Source of the DNA: Symsagittifera roscoffensis
Lineage: Eukaryota > Xenacoelomorpha > Acoela > Convolutidae
Assembly: GCF_963678635.1 (NCBI RefSeq)
Contig: NC_087064.1
Location: 66,643,548 to 66,707,547, forward strand
Direction: 5' to 3'
DNA: 64,000 bases
Shown: piece after piece, positions 9,950 through 22,069 of the stretch
Numbering within the stretch: the stretch's first letter is position 1
Layout of the letters: each line of letters opens with the position of its first letter
Made by a program: the position numbers and the translations under genes
Notes under the pieces: generated by a model
Database searches by the model: none
What the model was told of the DNA's origin: nothing
What the model saw: only the letters and a program-made list of their open reading frames with translations

Positions 9950-10780
9950 TTTAGAAATAACGATCTAGTGTTGTTTGGCAGTGTAAAGAATGGAAAAGAG
10001 GAAACAATCTTTTCACGAAGTGAAGTGAAACAACTTTTTCATTCACAGCCTCCATATACAAAATGTCGATTATTTTAATGCGAAGAACCACGCCTCATAG
10101 TAATAAATTATAAAATAGATCAATTATGCTTAATTGAACTGCCGTAAGATTCCAACAAAAAACAATAAATATGTTATGGCCGCTATCTACCGGTGAATTC
10201 CTTAGAATTAAATTGTGCCACATCAACTGCGGAAGCATTCAAACAAATTATAAAACCAAATCAGCCAAAAAACCCTGTTTAGATAAGGACACAGAAACTT
10301 TCTGTGAGCAAAAGGGCATTGAAACCAAAACAACAGAGAGAAAAAAACCGTTTTCGCGGAAAAGAATATTCGATGACAAAAAGCCTTGAAGTATTTGGAG
10401 GACAAATGGACTTCTACTCACATTGATAAGCTTCAAGATTTTTTAACACTATTAACTCGAGAATAAACAGCGTTAACAAGTTAGCCCAAATAAAGTGACC
10501 AGAATGGACATTGCACCTCTCGTCTAATTAAGAGTGTAACAATAGTTGAAACTAGTTTGCCGACCAAAACTCTACATTGGTGGTTCTGTTAGAATAGAAC
10601 AAGTTGATATTTATAATCGTGAAGGATATAAGCAACCCTTCACTGACAAAATTTTTGAAATGTTTAACTAACCAACAAGAAATTTACAACTTATAAGCTC
10701 ATCGACGCCAATAAAGAACCAATAGAGGGTAAAACTTCGGAGCGCGAAGCTAATATGTGTATTGGAAAAGGAATCATCAA
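9950..10780 (+). pseudogene. Maverick retroviral-type integrase, degenerate
   Basis: Collinear fragments on the + strand fit the Maverick integrase. A leader runs HSQPPYTKCRLF (near 10040); a core region follows with AEAFKQIIKPNQPKNP and, in an adjacent frame, LDKDTETFCEQKGIE, where the family has a D-K-G-T-E-F block carrying the second catalytic Asp. Next come KYLEDKWTSTHIDKLQDF (near 10390) and QVSPNKVT (near 10470). A C-terminal SH3-like segment VRIEQVDIYNREGYKQPFTD (near 10590) ends with LIDANKEPIEGK. The frames change repeatedly and several stops intervene. The family's enzyme inserts the transposon DNA. I judge the collinearity of five blocks good evidence, though each alone is weak. 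Confidence 0.55.
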
Positions 10781-10924
10781 CCTAAGTCATATCTGACCAT
10801 GTTAGAAGCAAAATAGGTTTAATTTCTATTGCGCTGGTGTCATCAGCATCATTGAACAATTTAAGCGAACTTTAAAAATCTGTTACGCGAAGATATCCTT
10901 CTATAAGTTGAGTAGAGAATTGCA

Positions 10925-11425
10925 TTGAAAGAAAAAGAAAAAATTCTCACTCATTTAAACAATTTAACGGACCTTGAAATAGTGTCTTACAAAAACGAAA
11001 AAATTCAAACAAGCCTTCAAGTGAAAAAAGTTAGAAGATAAAATGTCTTGATCATAGGATGCAGAGAGAAATGAAATTACAAAACTGATTTGGACGAAAT
11101 AGAAAAATTATTCAACCAACTCAATCGGAAGATTGATCTTGATAATTCCAATTATAGCATTGACCCCATTACCAAATTTTCTTAAAGTATCCAGTCATAT
11201 CCATAGAGCTCACACATCACAAAACCTCCTCTCGGACTATCCTGTTGATATATCTGCTGGAACCCAAATTATGTTTAGCTACTTGGACATATTTCTTTAT
11301 CTGATTATGGGTGACACCAAACACTGTTGCTAAAATTTCTTGATACTAATCGACGAGTAGACCTGTACCATTTGCGGGAGGAGGAGGAAAAAATGTTTCG
11401 ACCTTGAATTTTCAAAAAGTATCTG
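10925..11425 (+). pseudogene. PY-like Maverick protein, degenerate
   Basis: After a lysine-rich opening (KEKEKILTHLNNLTDLEI), fragments read DYPVDISAGTQIMFSYLDIF and IMGDTK near 11245-11325, FLDTNRRVDLYHLREEEE near 11337, and the terminal block VPFAGGGGKNVSTLNFQK at 11368-11421. This order resembles, from memory, the conserved PY protein of Mavericks, whose molecular role is poorly known but which belongs with the morphogenesis genes. It lies between integrase and capsid as expected. At least three frame changes are needed to follow it. Confidence 0.4.
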
Positions 11426-11640
11426 ATTGAGATTATAAATACGTACTATCATACTCAAGAATTCGACGCTCTTGCTATGGGTATTGCAAATATATCACTT
11501 CAATTAGCTCGGATATTTTTAGTACCAACAGCAAAACGTATAGAAAAATAGTTACTTATTGAAGCAGCACCCGAATTCATAGATATAGCCCCAAGGAAAC
11601 GCCGAAATGAGCCTTGAAAACACACTCAAACATAATCAAA
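11420..11640 (+). pseudogene. Small Maverick protein remnant between PY and capsid genes
   Basis: A short + strand frame reads EIINTYYHTQEFDALAMGI and then ANISLQLARIFLVPTAKRIE before a TAG stop, continuing as LLIEAAPEFIDIAPRKRRNE. Mavericks often carry a small, partly hydrophobic protein with a basic C-terminus immediately before the major capsid gene, and position and character fit that. No catalytic motif is visible. Confidence 0.3.
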
Positions 11641-11789
11641 AAGCAATGAGGAGCTGTATGTAGAAAATTCTGTATGAAAAAAAAGACGGCAAAACACCAA
11701 AAAAACTCCTCACTCCAAAGAAACTCAACTCCATTGAGAAGTCACTTCAACTTTTTCACCAGAGTGCGAAAGATTTCTAGTTTAAGGCT

Positions 11790-13050
11790 AACTAAAGCCA
11801 CTCACAGCGCAGTAGTTTTTTTGAAAACCATCCTTTACTCGCTACGTTTGATATTGCTTTTACGCAAAAAAATTGGTCCATTTTATTCACCTGATGGTTC
11901 CTTGCTCGAATTTGTAGTTTTAGGAGATAGAAACAACTTTATCGATCTTCAACGAACTCGTTTGGAGATTTTGGCAGGCATCCTTCAAAAAATGGCAATG
12001 TCACGAGAACTGATGCTACAGAGGCAGTGTAACGAGACAGCCTAAATTTAGTCAGTAACCCCCTTTCATTTTCATTTCATGGAATGCACAAGGTTCTGAA
12101 TGGTAAAAACCTTTCAACAATGTATGATATTTTTGCATAAAAAGTTTCATTGAGACCTTTTCTTCCAACTGAAATAATGCTACGAAAACATGGCCTGCTT
12201 GTCAGAAACAAAATTATGGAGATAATCCGTCAGTATTATTGCTTTTAATGGGCGGGCTGATGACGTCGAGGAACGAAAACAGATCAAGCGAACTCCGTTC
12301 ATTTTTTAAATTGCATGGGAGTTCTTATTATGTGACAATCATCTTATCAATGGTTTAACAATTAAATGTTCTCTGGGATGATCTCCTATTGACTTTGTTA
12401 AATTATCTGAGCTTCGAGAAAAACAATACCAAGTTCAAATCACCGAGGATAGCCTATGTGGACCCAAACTGGCAGTAAAAAAAACTTATACTATCATCGT
12501 CAGAAAAAAATATTTTGAAAAAACAGCAAAAGACAGTTATTTTGAAGCTTTAGCTATAACACTTTTGGTCACAACTGGTGTTTAAAGCTGGTGACAAGAA
12601 GATGTATTTGCTAAAAACCAGATTTTCGAATGATTTTGGCAATGCTGCCGAATACAGCGTTTTTGGTACACATCTAACAAACCCGACAATCGATCAAAAG
12701 TTTCGGCCGAGTGCAAAGAAAATATATCCAAACGGTCTACCTTTTGCAGTTATTTCTGTATCAGTCACTGATAACAAAAAAACTTTCTATAACACGTATT
12801 CTAAGCTCTAGATTTAGTATTTTTTACAATACTCATGAAATCAGTTTGGATAAATATCACAATCAATTTATTATAACTTTTGATCTCAGATAAACTCAGA
12901 AGGCTTCACATGACTTCTTTTATCCTAAATTAACCAGTTGCACCATTTAAATAGAAATGAAATTAGTTGCCCCGCTGGGCAAAAACTTGGAGTTATTTTC
13001 ATGGTAGGGCGTACATCAACAGTTTTTGTGAGCTCCGATAGATAAAAAGT
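11790..13050 (+). pseudogene. Maverick major capsid protein, degenerate (F54H12.2-like)
   Basis: This is the best preserved Maverick gene in overall plan. A first block reads SLLEFVVLGDRNNFIDLQR (about 11893-11955) followed by TRLEI. Then come NPLSFSFHGMHKVLNGKNLS (near 12070), DDVEERKQIKRTPF and a segment NHLINGLTIKCSL (near 12345), KTYTIIVRKKYFEKTAKDSY (near 12485), GTHLTNPTIDQKF (12667 on), TDNKKTFYNTYSKL, KYHNQFIITFDL and QKASHDFFYPKLTSCTI (near 12895), and finally STVFVSSDR (near 13015). The total span, about 420 codons, matches the usual length of this double jelly-roll capsid protein. Stops and shifts occur in nearly every block, so it cannot be made. No restored protein is given. Confidence 0.6.
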
Positions 13051-13084
13051 TCAAAAAAAATCTCTTGAATTAAACCAAAAAATA

Positions 13085-13440
13085 GAATGGACAACCTGCA
13101 GATTACAGAGGTTATTAGGCCACGCAAGCATTTCAACCTAATTTCTGCGGCATTTTCGAAATTTAAGCCTTTATTACAATATTGAAACAATGCTTTCATG
13201 ATAGTGAACGAATCATTTTCAGACCAGATAGGAACCCATTGGTTACCGCTCAAGCTGGTGTTCAACGGGTTTGCTAACAATCTTGGAAAAGGACTACACA
13301 ACTACCTGTTCTTTAGGTTTTAAGGTTAACGACCCTGCCATAATGCGTTTTGCTAAACATATGGTGTTAAAATTTTGTGATTCTGATGCCTTTCAATGCA
13401 ATTTTCTTACACTCTGAAACTATAACAGCAAAAAGTTTTC
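13085..13440 (+). pseudogene. Adenain-like cysteine protease remnant
   Basis: Right after the capsid gene a short + frame reads AFMIVNESFSDQIGTHWLPL at 13192-13251. The G-T-H-W block carries the catalytic His of adenovirus-type proteases, which in Mavericks mature the capsid proteins. Upstream NLQITEVIRPRKHF (near 13090) could be its N-terminus. The catalytic Cys block was not recognised. The opposite strand also has an open frame here, but it has no motif. Confidence 0.4.
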
Positions 13441-13499
13441 AGAATGTAAAAAATCATAAAAATTGATTACTAATAAAGTGTTCAAGAGTTAATTTTTCT

Positions 13500-16400
13500 T
13501 TTAGGCCAGTTTGAGTTTGAATGGATCGAGTCTGTGAAGCAAAGTAAGGCAAATGCTCCCGCACCACAAATGTTTCCGCATCGAAGCTCCGCCAAATTAA
13601 AGGCTGTTAGTCGAGTTGTAAGTTGTAGTTAACAGCCATTTTCAATTTTCACTCAGTGCATTTGCTGCACCCCATGAATAATTATTTGATGGAAAAAATA
13701 AGGGGAGGCAGAATGAAAGTTTTTACGGTGATCTCCTTAACTGCTTCAATGCATTCTATGGTAAATTCAAAGAAAACTTGACAATGCAGTTTTTCCGAAA
13801 TTTTGTGAAACATTCAGGCTATTGTTCATACCTTGCTTCAATCAATTTTTTGATTAGTGAAAAAGTTTTTTTTTCAAATAATTGAAGCCACCCGAACTTT
13901 TTGTTGGAATAATCTTCTTCACGGTCAGAATCTTTTTTGAGGTAAGCCGATTGTATCGATCTGTTTTGTGGTTTTGAAGTTTATCGGTTCCCAATGTGGA
14001 AAGTGTAATCATTTAACCGGTCGGAGTTTACAAATTTTTTTTTAAATAATATTTTTAAAAAATGTTATCAGCAATTTATTTTTTTCCAAATGTTATTTTT
14101 CGAACTCTGAATAAAGTTTTTTTCCGGAAAAAATATCACGAAAAGCATAAACAACGGTCTTAACTAAATTACCCTGATGGCAAGCATGTTATCTCTTTGA
14201 AGTTTAATACTTCATTTTAAAATATCCTAAAAATATCATGAAAAAGCGCCATGTGGTTCCATTGATATAAAGATCTTCAAAGCCTCTTAAATACTTCTTT
14301 TTATTGTTCAAGTCCTGAAAACCTATACAACCTTTACACACCCAGTTTTTTAGTTTTTCACAAAACTGTAGACCACCGCCAAAAAAAACGAAAAATGGAT
14401 CGTTAAACTAGAACTATCCACTACTCTATTTCAATCTCTTGAAATCAATCTGAAAAAAAAATATTCATCAAGAACAGAAATCAACAAGCTTATCTAATTG
14501 ATGGTAACCCTACTTGCTCTGAACGTTCTCCGTGAAACATACTTTTTGACTACGATTGTCAATCTAAGCCCATTCACGAAAACCCTGAAGTATCCTTTAA
14601 AATTTAGCAGAGCAAGAATGCTATTTCAGTTTTGAGTTGATTTAATTGCCAGACTCAACAGAAAAACACGTAAGTCAGCAGACGTCCAGAACCCCGATGA
14701 AAACGGGTATTTTTACAAACACTCAGCAACAACAGCAAGCTTGTTCTTCTTCCAGCAGTCAAAGCCCCGCTGCTTCAAAATTAGTACACGAGATGCCACC
14801 CATCACTGTCTGCTAAGGGCGAAAAAAAACCAAAAAATCGCAATCAAGAGATCTCAGAAACTTAAAAATTTTGTTTCCACCAAGTGAATAACAGTTTGGA
14901 AGTTCTTGATTTAGTTTGATATGTTTTCTTTTCAATTCCTCGTGGCTTATTTTTTTTTTGCAGTTTTTCTTAACTTTTAAAATTTCTCTGAATTTTTTTT
15001 CAGTTCTTTAACAGAATGAACAATCAAACAAACAATAATTTTTATGTTTTGTTTTGTTCAATAATAACAGTTCTGAGTCTCAACATTTTGGATAAAAACA
15101 AATATTAGTATCAAAAATTGTTCCTTCTCTTTGAACAGTAGTAGATGACCAACGTGATCAGTTGTGGGTGACCAGTAGTAGGTGAGTTTGAACAGTAGTA
15201 GGTTGGCCAGTATGCCAAAAATTAACAGTTTTTTTTAGTTCAAACCGCAATCAAGGAAAACAGAATCCTTTTTTATGTCAAAAAACTACCAAAAATTGAT
15301 TTTTTAACATAGATTTTGTCTCATAATGTTTTTGCGGCCGCTGAAATTTGCAACAACTTGATAAAATGCTTTTTGAGATGCGACTTTTGAGGTATTCGAA
15401 AATCGTTAACAATGATCGTTCGCTAAGTGACTTTCTCTATGAAAAAATGCTTAGAAACAGAAGAAAAAGATGTGTGTTGGTTTTTGAAAGCACTGCGAAT
15501 CTACTGAGTCAAGGTCCCTAACACCCTGGAAAAAAAAACGTCTAAAAAGAGCTGAAACACCGCATAGGAGTAAACAGATACCTGAATCAGTAAAAAAAAA
15601 CGCTGAATAGATTTAAATTGAAACTAAAAAATGAAACCAAAAAAAATATCTTACTTGACATAGGAAAGCCTTAATATTGTTTACAAAAACTGAACCGTTT
15701 AACGGATGCGGTAAAACTTTTGATGTTAGATTGAGCTATTAATCAAACTATCAAATTTAACAATTACAATATAACCAACATCAATTTGAAACTCAATGGA
15801 AGCCTATCAATTACAGTAACCCTTTTATCGATCACGTTGGAGACGTTCCCTCCTTTCGTTCACAGTCTGAGCTATGTTGACCGCTCAGTTGTTGACTAAC
15901 CACACTCGATGCAAAGCTTCAATTTACTCAACTGGTCTTAAACCTACTCGGTTGAGGCCATTTGGAAGCGAGAGCCAAAGAATAGTTTGAGGCTACAAAA
16001 ATTGTTTGAAAAACTTCTTTGTTAATTCTGAAAAATTGGTTGATTTTTGAGACTATTTTTATTTATATAAAACATTTTAAATTTGGCTCTTTGATGAAAT
16101 ACTGTACAAGAGCATGATGGGATTACTCTGTCGAATCTATTGTTAAATCTATAAGTTAAACAAATGATAATGAAAGTTTAAAAATCTGAACAGATTGAAT
16201 TGCAGTCGTAAGACAAACCAAAAATCAAATTTTGTTTGACTTGCAGAACAGTATCTGCAAAAATTGAATTATAATTCTTGCCTTCCGGAACTTCAAAAAG
16301 TATCCAAGATGACTCCAGAACCTCAAAAGCCTCCAAGATGAGAAACCTCGAAAAGTCTCCGAAAGAAGGTGAGTCGGAACAAGGAAGAATTTGTCTCTAA

Positions 16401-16765
16401 GATCTGAACGTGATCAAACATGATAGCGTGTATGCTGCACATAAGCAAAACGGACACTGTTTGCCAGCACGGGATGGGAATCGATAAAATCTCACTTCTG
16501 ATTAAACTGTTGATGACAGGGTATACGATCTTGTGCCCAGAGAAAACGAATTGGAGTTGCTAGCTTTGTTTGTGATTGAGAGAGAACATATCGAACAACT
16601 GTTCATCATGATACAGTGTTTGAGCCTCAAAAAGCTCAGTTAGTAGCGGAAGTAACTTTTGAAAATGAAAAAGCAGATGGCACTGAAAAAAGTACTAGCC
16701 ATCATCGCCATTTATAAAATGCTAAATGGGGACGTCCAAGGTTGCACACATGACCAATTATATGA
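13500..16765. other. Interior with no recognisable gene, probably decayed Maverick DNA
   Basis: Small protein-like patches occur on the + strand: FEFEWIESVKQSKANAPAPQ at about 13510, a Gln/Ser-rich patch near 14690-14815, and a Ser/Lys-rich patch near 16300-16380. Poly-A and poly-T runs are frequent. I looked for a Walker A motif of the Maverick packaging ATPase and found none. The position between capsid/protease and polymerase makes this likely to be remaining element sequence. Confidence 0.35.
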
Positions 16766-17065
16766 TTGCGTAGACCAGATCTTGTCTACTGTCCGTCAAT
16801 ATGTCTCATGATAACGACTGAAGAGTTCGCAGCATTGAATATGGTGAACGGTGAATCTGCGCCGATTTTCAAAAAAAAATACCAGCCGATCTTCGGAAAA
16901 ACAAATGCTTCTTCTGGATCATTTGCAATAATGAAGACGATAGTTCTTTTGAACTTTGTTTTGTTGCTGACTATTATCTCCTGCATACTATTCGTACACA
17001 GGAGTTTTTTCAAAAATGACTTTTTTCAATTACCGCAGAAATCCAAGAGCGCCCAAGCTAAATGA
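16766..17065 (+). pseudogene. 99-codon frame with one membrane segment
   Basis: The frame has a hydrophilic half followed by a clear hydrophobic helix (IVLLNFVLLLTIISCILFV, about residues 54-72) and a short basic tail. It lies on the same strand as, and about 370 bp before, the polymerase remnant. It may be a remnant of a small membrane protein of the Maverick or chance. The family is not recognised, and the start is not a reliable ATG context. Confidence 0.2.
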
Positions 17066-17429
17066 TTTGATGACTTTGGTTTGTCTTTACAATGGGACTA
17101 CCGGCTATTGGACGCTTCGAAAATCACAATGAAGTGCAAGTGAATGTCTTCATGTTAGTTCACAGAGTTTTTGAAAATTTTTTGATGCAATTTTCAAAGT
17201 TGGCGCGAACTTATATCTAAAACTATCAAGATAAGCTATTAGCTGCACTTTCGTTGAAGAATTATTATGATAATTTTAGTTTAGTATTTTAAAAACCATT
17301 CAAAATTTTTCCTTAGGTAAAATGAAAAAAAATATATTTTACCCTTGAGAATTTCGAAACATCGGTCCAATTCTGTTGTGAATCAGCTGCTTATAAACGA
17401 TATAGGCATGACAAGGTGAGACTTACGAG

Positions 17430-17960
17430 ATGATAAAAATCCTGAATAATTCAGCCAGCAAAACGCAAAAAGGAAAATTCAGATCAAGAAACTCGCTCTG
17501 TCGAAACTGTTTCCACCGGTGTTCATTTGTGAAACGATCTGAGCGAAAAGAGTTATTCTGCATGGGGAACGAACCAGCAATTGTTACTGTGCCAGATGGT
17601 AACATAAGCAGTGTGCGCTACCAAAACATTGCTGCCCGAAGCTAATGCCTACTCGCCGTTTACTTTGATATAGAGTCTGTGTTGGAGAAGGTGGAAACAG
17701 TGAGAAAAAAATACCTGCTCGAGTACAACCGTTATTGAAAAACCTAAACCCAGCAATTTTGATTTGTGGTTATGGAAGCTGGAAAACCACAAGGGTAGTT
17801 TTTTTTGAGGGTGAATGTGATGATTAAATGTGTTCAAATGCTAGATGTATTGGCTCATTACTTTCCTAATGAGGGCGAAAATATCCGAGCTATTTGCGAA
17901 GCACAACTAATCTCGAAGCCAGTGAAAATTGGAGTTTCCAAAAAGATGCTGTATTATAAG
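17430..17960 (+). pseudogene. Protein-primed family B DNA polymerase, N-terminal and exonuclease fragment
   Basis: A zinc-ribbon-like block CRNCFHRCS starts at 17499, followed by ELFCMGNEPAIVTVPDG and VRYQN. After a TAA the next frame reads AVYFDIESVLEK (17655 on), with the Exo I motif D-I-E at 17667-17675. This sequence of blocks, cysteine pair then a VPDG-type turn then the D-x-E exonuclease motif, is characteristic of Maverick/Polinton pPolB. The following VNVMIKCVQMLDVLAHYF and ENIRAICEAQLISKPVKI fit the region after Exo I. The palm domain with its catalytic Asp pairs was not found, so the gene is truncated before or within the repeats that start near 19 kb. The enzyme would copy the transposon from a protein primer. 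Confidence 0.55.
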
Positions 17961-18994
17961 CCCTTTTTTAATCGGATTTTTTTCATTTTGTTTCAAAACC
18001 AATTAGCAAAGTTTATGGCAGTTTTATTTGAATGAGATCAACTTCAGCATCAAAACATTTGTTTTGGGTAAAATTGCTTATTGTACAATTAATGAATGCG
18101 TTTGTTCAGAATGCGTTTTTCCATTGAAAAAAAAAGAAAATGAGATAGAAATTGTTTTTTTTTGCAAACTCGTTTCAGCGCTCAAACAAACCTTTAACGG
18201 AAAATTTGATTTTTTTTGTCTATAACATAGGCCCAGCAAAGTTTTTCACGCAAAAATCCAAAAATGAATTTAAAAAGCAAATTTTTTGTACAATTAGTGA
18301 TATTTGTTTTCATATCCTAAGACAAATCTAATATCATAGAGTTCCTTAATATGGAAAAAATGCTTATTTACAGTTTCATAGCATAAACAACTTGCTCGTG
18401 CTATTTTCATACAGTTTTTTATGATAGAGAACATGGCATTATCTATTATTTATCTCCATACTTAGGGAGAAATGCTTATAATGAGTTTTTATAGCTTATA
18501 AAAAATGCTTAACATGCTATTTTCATACATTTTTTATGCAATTGTTGTAAGTTATGTGAAAAACGATTTTTTACATAGTATAAATTTGTATGAAACGCAT
18601 TTTTGTTAACCCGGGAAATGATTTATTCACTGCATTAAATCTAAAATGAGCACAATTTTTAGGTCTGAATATCAATGATGATGGAATTTGGCGTCAAAAC
18701 GAGAAGTTTCAAGTTGCTTAAGTTGATAAACTAAATGACTAATTTTGGAAAAAAATGCATGTGAAACCTAAAATATCAGACCAAACTTGTGTTGTCTCAA
18801 GGTTGTCGGAAAAATCTAAATTGCATGCGAAAAATCGTCAAAAAGTGGAGCGGTTGCTCTTTTCGATTTTTCACTACAATCTTGAAAAATAATAGTACGA
18901 GGAGCCCTGTATTGATGTGCTTTGTCAATATGACCAGTTGTCTAAAAAAATTCCGTACAGAGTTTTTCATCACTAGTATAGCCGTACCATATAC
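17961..18994. other. AT-rich stretch without a recognisable gene
   Basis: Short frames up to 69 codons show no motif. A phrase GCTATTTTCATAC followed by T-rich DNA and ATG occurs twice, near 18400 and 18517, suggesting an internal duplication. It may be the remaining, unrecognisable part of the polymerase gene. Confidence 0.4.
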
Positions 18995-20411
18995 CTAAAA
19001 CCTCAAACTGTTTTTACTGACTATTTCTGCGTTTCATTCCGTATGTATTTGCATAACTGCCCACAGGATAATAATCGATTATAATTGATATTCAAAATTC
19101 AAGACTTGTCATTATAATCAATTATAATTACACTTTGGGACACACAACCAATTATAATCCATTGTAAACCATTTTTTTCCCAAAAATTAGGTTTTACTCC
19201 ATTTGTAGTCCATCATAAATAAATATTATGGATTTTAATTGATTATAATCTCTAAGTTTATCTGCTGTTTTTCGGCCATGAGGAAGCATCCTTTTTTCAT
19301 TTTTAGTTATTCTCTTTCTCAATATTTCTAGATATCTTTCCTTATCAAGGCTTAGCTGCTATCAGTTTTATCTATACTAGAAATTGCAGACCGCATAAAA
19401 TCACCTGTTTCAGCATATGAAACTGCTCTCAAAGAGAAATAAAAGCGTTCGTTTCTTGCAAAAAACGAACAGGAAATAAAAATCACTAATGATGGGAAAA
19501 CTTATTGCCCTCGGTAGAGAGAAGACAACAATTTTTTGCATATAGCTATTCTGCCAACACAAATATCACAGTGGTCTAGTTTGAAAATAACCGCATAGCG
19601 TATTTATCTGCAGCTGTAAGAGGTTAGCTGAATTGTTTCTCATAACAGTATCTATTTGACTTTCGTCTGCACAATAATACTCCTTTAACAAGCTCCCTCT
19701 ACTTTATTTGGATTTTGAGTTTTGGTGCATTGCATTACGTTTTTGATCATAAACTCTAACGCCGAAATGTTGGCAATAAAATTTTCGGTAATCGAACTTG
19801 AACACAGTTACGTAACAATATTTTGTTCATTTGACGTTTCACATCAGGGTTTACTCTGATCAGCAATTAAGCACTGATATAACCATATCGAAAGAAACAA
19901 AACAACTTACAAAACTACTGCTTGACCAATTAAAACACACTAAATCTCCAATGTTGCCAACAATTTGCCATCAATTATAAAAAAAACCACTAATCATGGC
20001 ATGCAGTGAACAATGTTATATCGCTAGATTTTTAATATGGCGTGTGTATTTGTTAGAAAGATAAGAGCTAGTTTAAGTCAGTCAAAAACAAAAAATGGAA
20101 GACTCGGTTACAATTACCATCTTTTCAGTGAATTGAAAATCGCCTGCACGTTAGATGTGTTAGATTTCGTCTATAAAGTTGTTTTGGCAATCCTCTTACT
20201 TGATGAAGCCATGATTAATTTTGCTACCTGATCTAAGATGTGGATCAAGCAAAATGTTAGTACGAGACGCCGCTCATTGAGGTGCATTGTCAATTTTTTA
20301 AGTTGGCTTAATACGAAATTGCGCACAGCAATTTTTATTCAATAGTAAAGAGCGTGACTTCTCACACAATGGTGAGAGCTTTCAAATACGGTTGGCGGGG
20401 TCAACTTTAGA
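18995..20411 (+). repeat. Dispersed ~1.4 kb repeat R, copy 1
   Basis: From CTTTGGGACACACAACC (about 19132) to GGTCAACTTTAGACTC this segment aligns with 24078-25523, including GAGGAAGCATCC, CTGCCAACACAAATATCAC and CACAATGGTGAGAG. Copy 2 has about 130 extra bases near 24725. The ATTATAATC motif is frequent in the first 200 bases. The leading part (18990-19080) also matches 20790-20910 and 44820-44900. No coding potential. Confidence 0.8.
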
Positions 20412-20660
20412 CTCATGGGCGGACTTAGGGGGGACGACCTCATTCTCAGGGATTCTACCCCCTGCCCACCCAAAGGGTTCCTCCTTTGTACTATTTTGAT
20501 ATATCCATTTTTGGTGACTGACCCTAAATTTTTTTAGAGGCGCCTTTGGCACTTATATATACTAAGCGCGCGCCGAAAGATGCATTTTTTTTAGCCAAAG
20601 TTTTCCAAAAAAATGTTTAAAAACGCCTTTTTGGCCAAACTTTTTAAAAATTTTGGCTAC
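20412..20660 (+). repeat. One arm of the GGCGGACTTAGGGGGG element
   Basis: It begins ATGGGCGGACTTAGGGGGG and runs through TTTGTACTATTTTGATATATCC to a GCGCGCGCCGAAA segment. It corresponds to the left arm and centre of the inverted-repeat element at 25524-25885, but I see no right arm here, so it is truncated. Confidence 0.7.
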
Positions 20661-21367
20661 CGCGCAGAAAATTAGGTCGAATCAGGGACTTTTTAATGCT
20701 TTGGGAGAGCTCGAAATTTTAATTTGTTTGACCTAAGAAAACTAAAATTGACAATTTACACTGATAATCACTTAACCAAATCACAAACACAAATGCATAA
20801 GTACTACTGTACCAATAACCAAAAACGTCAAACTGTTTTACTGACATTTTCTGCGGTTTCATTCTTTATTTATTCGCAAAAACTTGTCCGCTGTGAAATT
20901 TATTAGATCATAATCGATTATAATCTAAATTCGTGGTCAATAATGTTGCATTTAAGATCAGTTATAGTTACCCTTTGGGATCACGCAATCGATTATAATC
21001 CATTATATTGACATTTTTTCAGCAAAAATAAATCAATTGTAGACCTATGGAAAATCGGTTATCGAACTTAATCAATTATAACTGATTATTTTGGATTATT
21101 CTATAGATTTCTTCCTAATTTTCTGAAAAATTTGCAATTTTTTCTGCCTTACCCACCGCCTGCTTGATTTCTAAATCTACTCGCATTTGAAAACAAAATC
21201 TAAAACCCCTAATTTAACACGCCCAGCTTTACTTGCCCTAACACTACACCTACCCCCACACCTATCCCCACACACACTTTCCCACCACCCTCCAACAGCT
21301 ACTTAACTACTTGACACTACTTGACTGTTTGGTTGTGAGTCGTAAAAGTCTGTAGTGTGGGTTAAAG

Positions 21368-21400
<33 letters not shown>

Positions 21401-22026
21401 TGTATGAGAGAGAAAGAGAGAGAGATTGTGTGTGTGTGTGTGTGTGTGTGGGGATGAGGTGGAGCAGGGTATTTCCGACCTTTTCACGTTTTTTTGCGGT
21501 TAATGTAACTAAGGGTATAATTGCTGACGAGGAGAGGTCGTCGTTAAAGAAGGAAGTAAGAACGGTGGGAGTCAGTATGAAGATTTAGTAGGAAATTTTA
21601 GATGTGAAAACGCAAAACACAATTGAACGATTGCAATATTTATTTTGATTTTTTTTTCGATGTTTCAAAATATCCAAACTCTTACTGATAAAAATCTCTA
21701 AAAAATCAAAAATCGAAAATAATGGATTATAAATGATTATAATTTTTTAAATTTACTTGCTAATTTTCAAACTTTTTGGAAAATTAGCAGTTTTTCTGCA
21801 ATGCTTGCAATTTACTCAATTTCTAAACCTACTAGTTTTTGAAACATCATATCCCTCACACTTTAAACCCAGCTCTTCTCAATTTTAACAACTAAGTTGA
21901 ACACGCCTATATCCCATCCTCCCACTTTGATAGGCACACCTACCCTAACCCCACATAGACCATAAAACTACCCCACCCACCTACCCTCACCCCCACATAT
22001 CCCTTCCCCCACCTATCCTACCTCAG

Positions 22027-22069
<43 letters not shown>

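Larger units (their letters stand above)
9900..17960 (+). mobile_element. Decayed Maverick/Polinton DNA transposon
   Basis: A same-strand series of degenerate genes matches, from memory of nematode-type Mavericks, an integrase, a PY-like protein, a small hydrophobic protein, a double jelly-roll major capsid protein, an adenain-type protease and a protein-primed family B DNA polymerase. Mavericks are 15-20 kb self-synthesising transposons of viral ancestry that carry capsid genes. All genes are interrupted by many stops and shifts. Terminal inverted repeats were not found. The right side merges into the repeat complex after 18 kb, and about 4 kb between protease and polymerase holds nothing I can name. 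The limits given are those of recognisable genes, not of the element. Confidence 0.7.

Noticed and set aside
12999-13301. 100-codon minus-strand frame
   Set aside because: The plus strand carries the protease-like G-T-H-W block here, whereas the minus frame has no motif.
21355-21588. Val-Cys-rich frame
   Set aside because: It is produced by the GT/GA microsatellite at 21367-21450.
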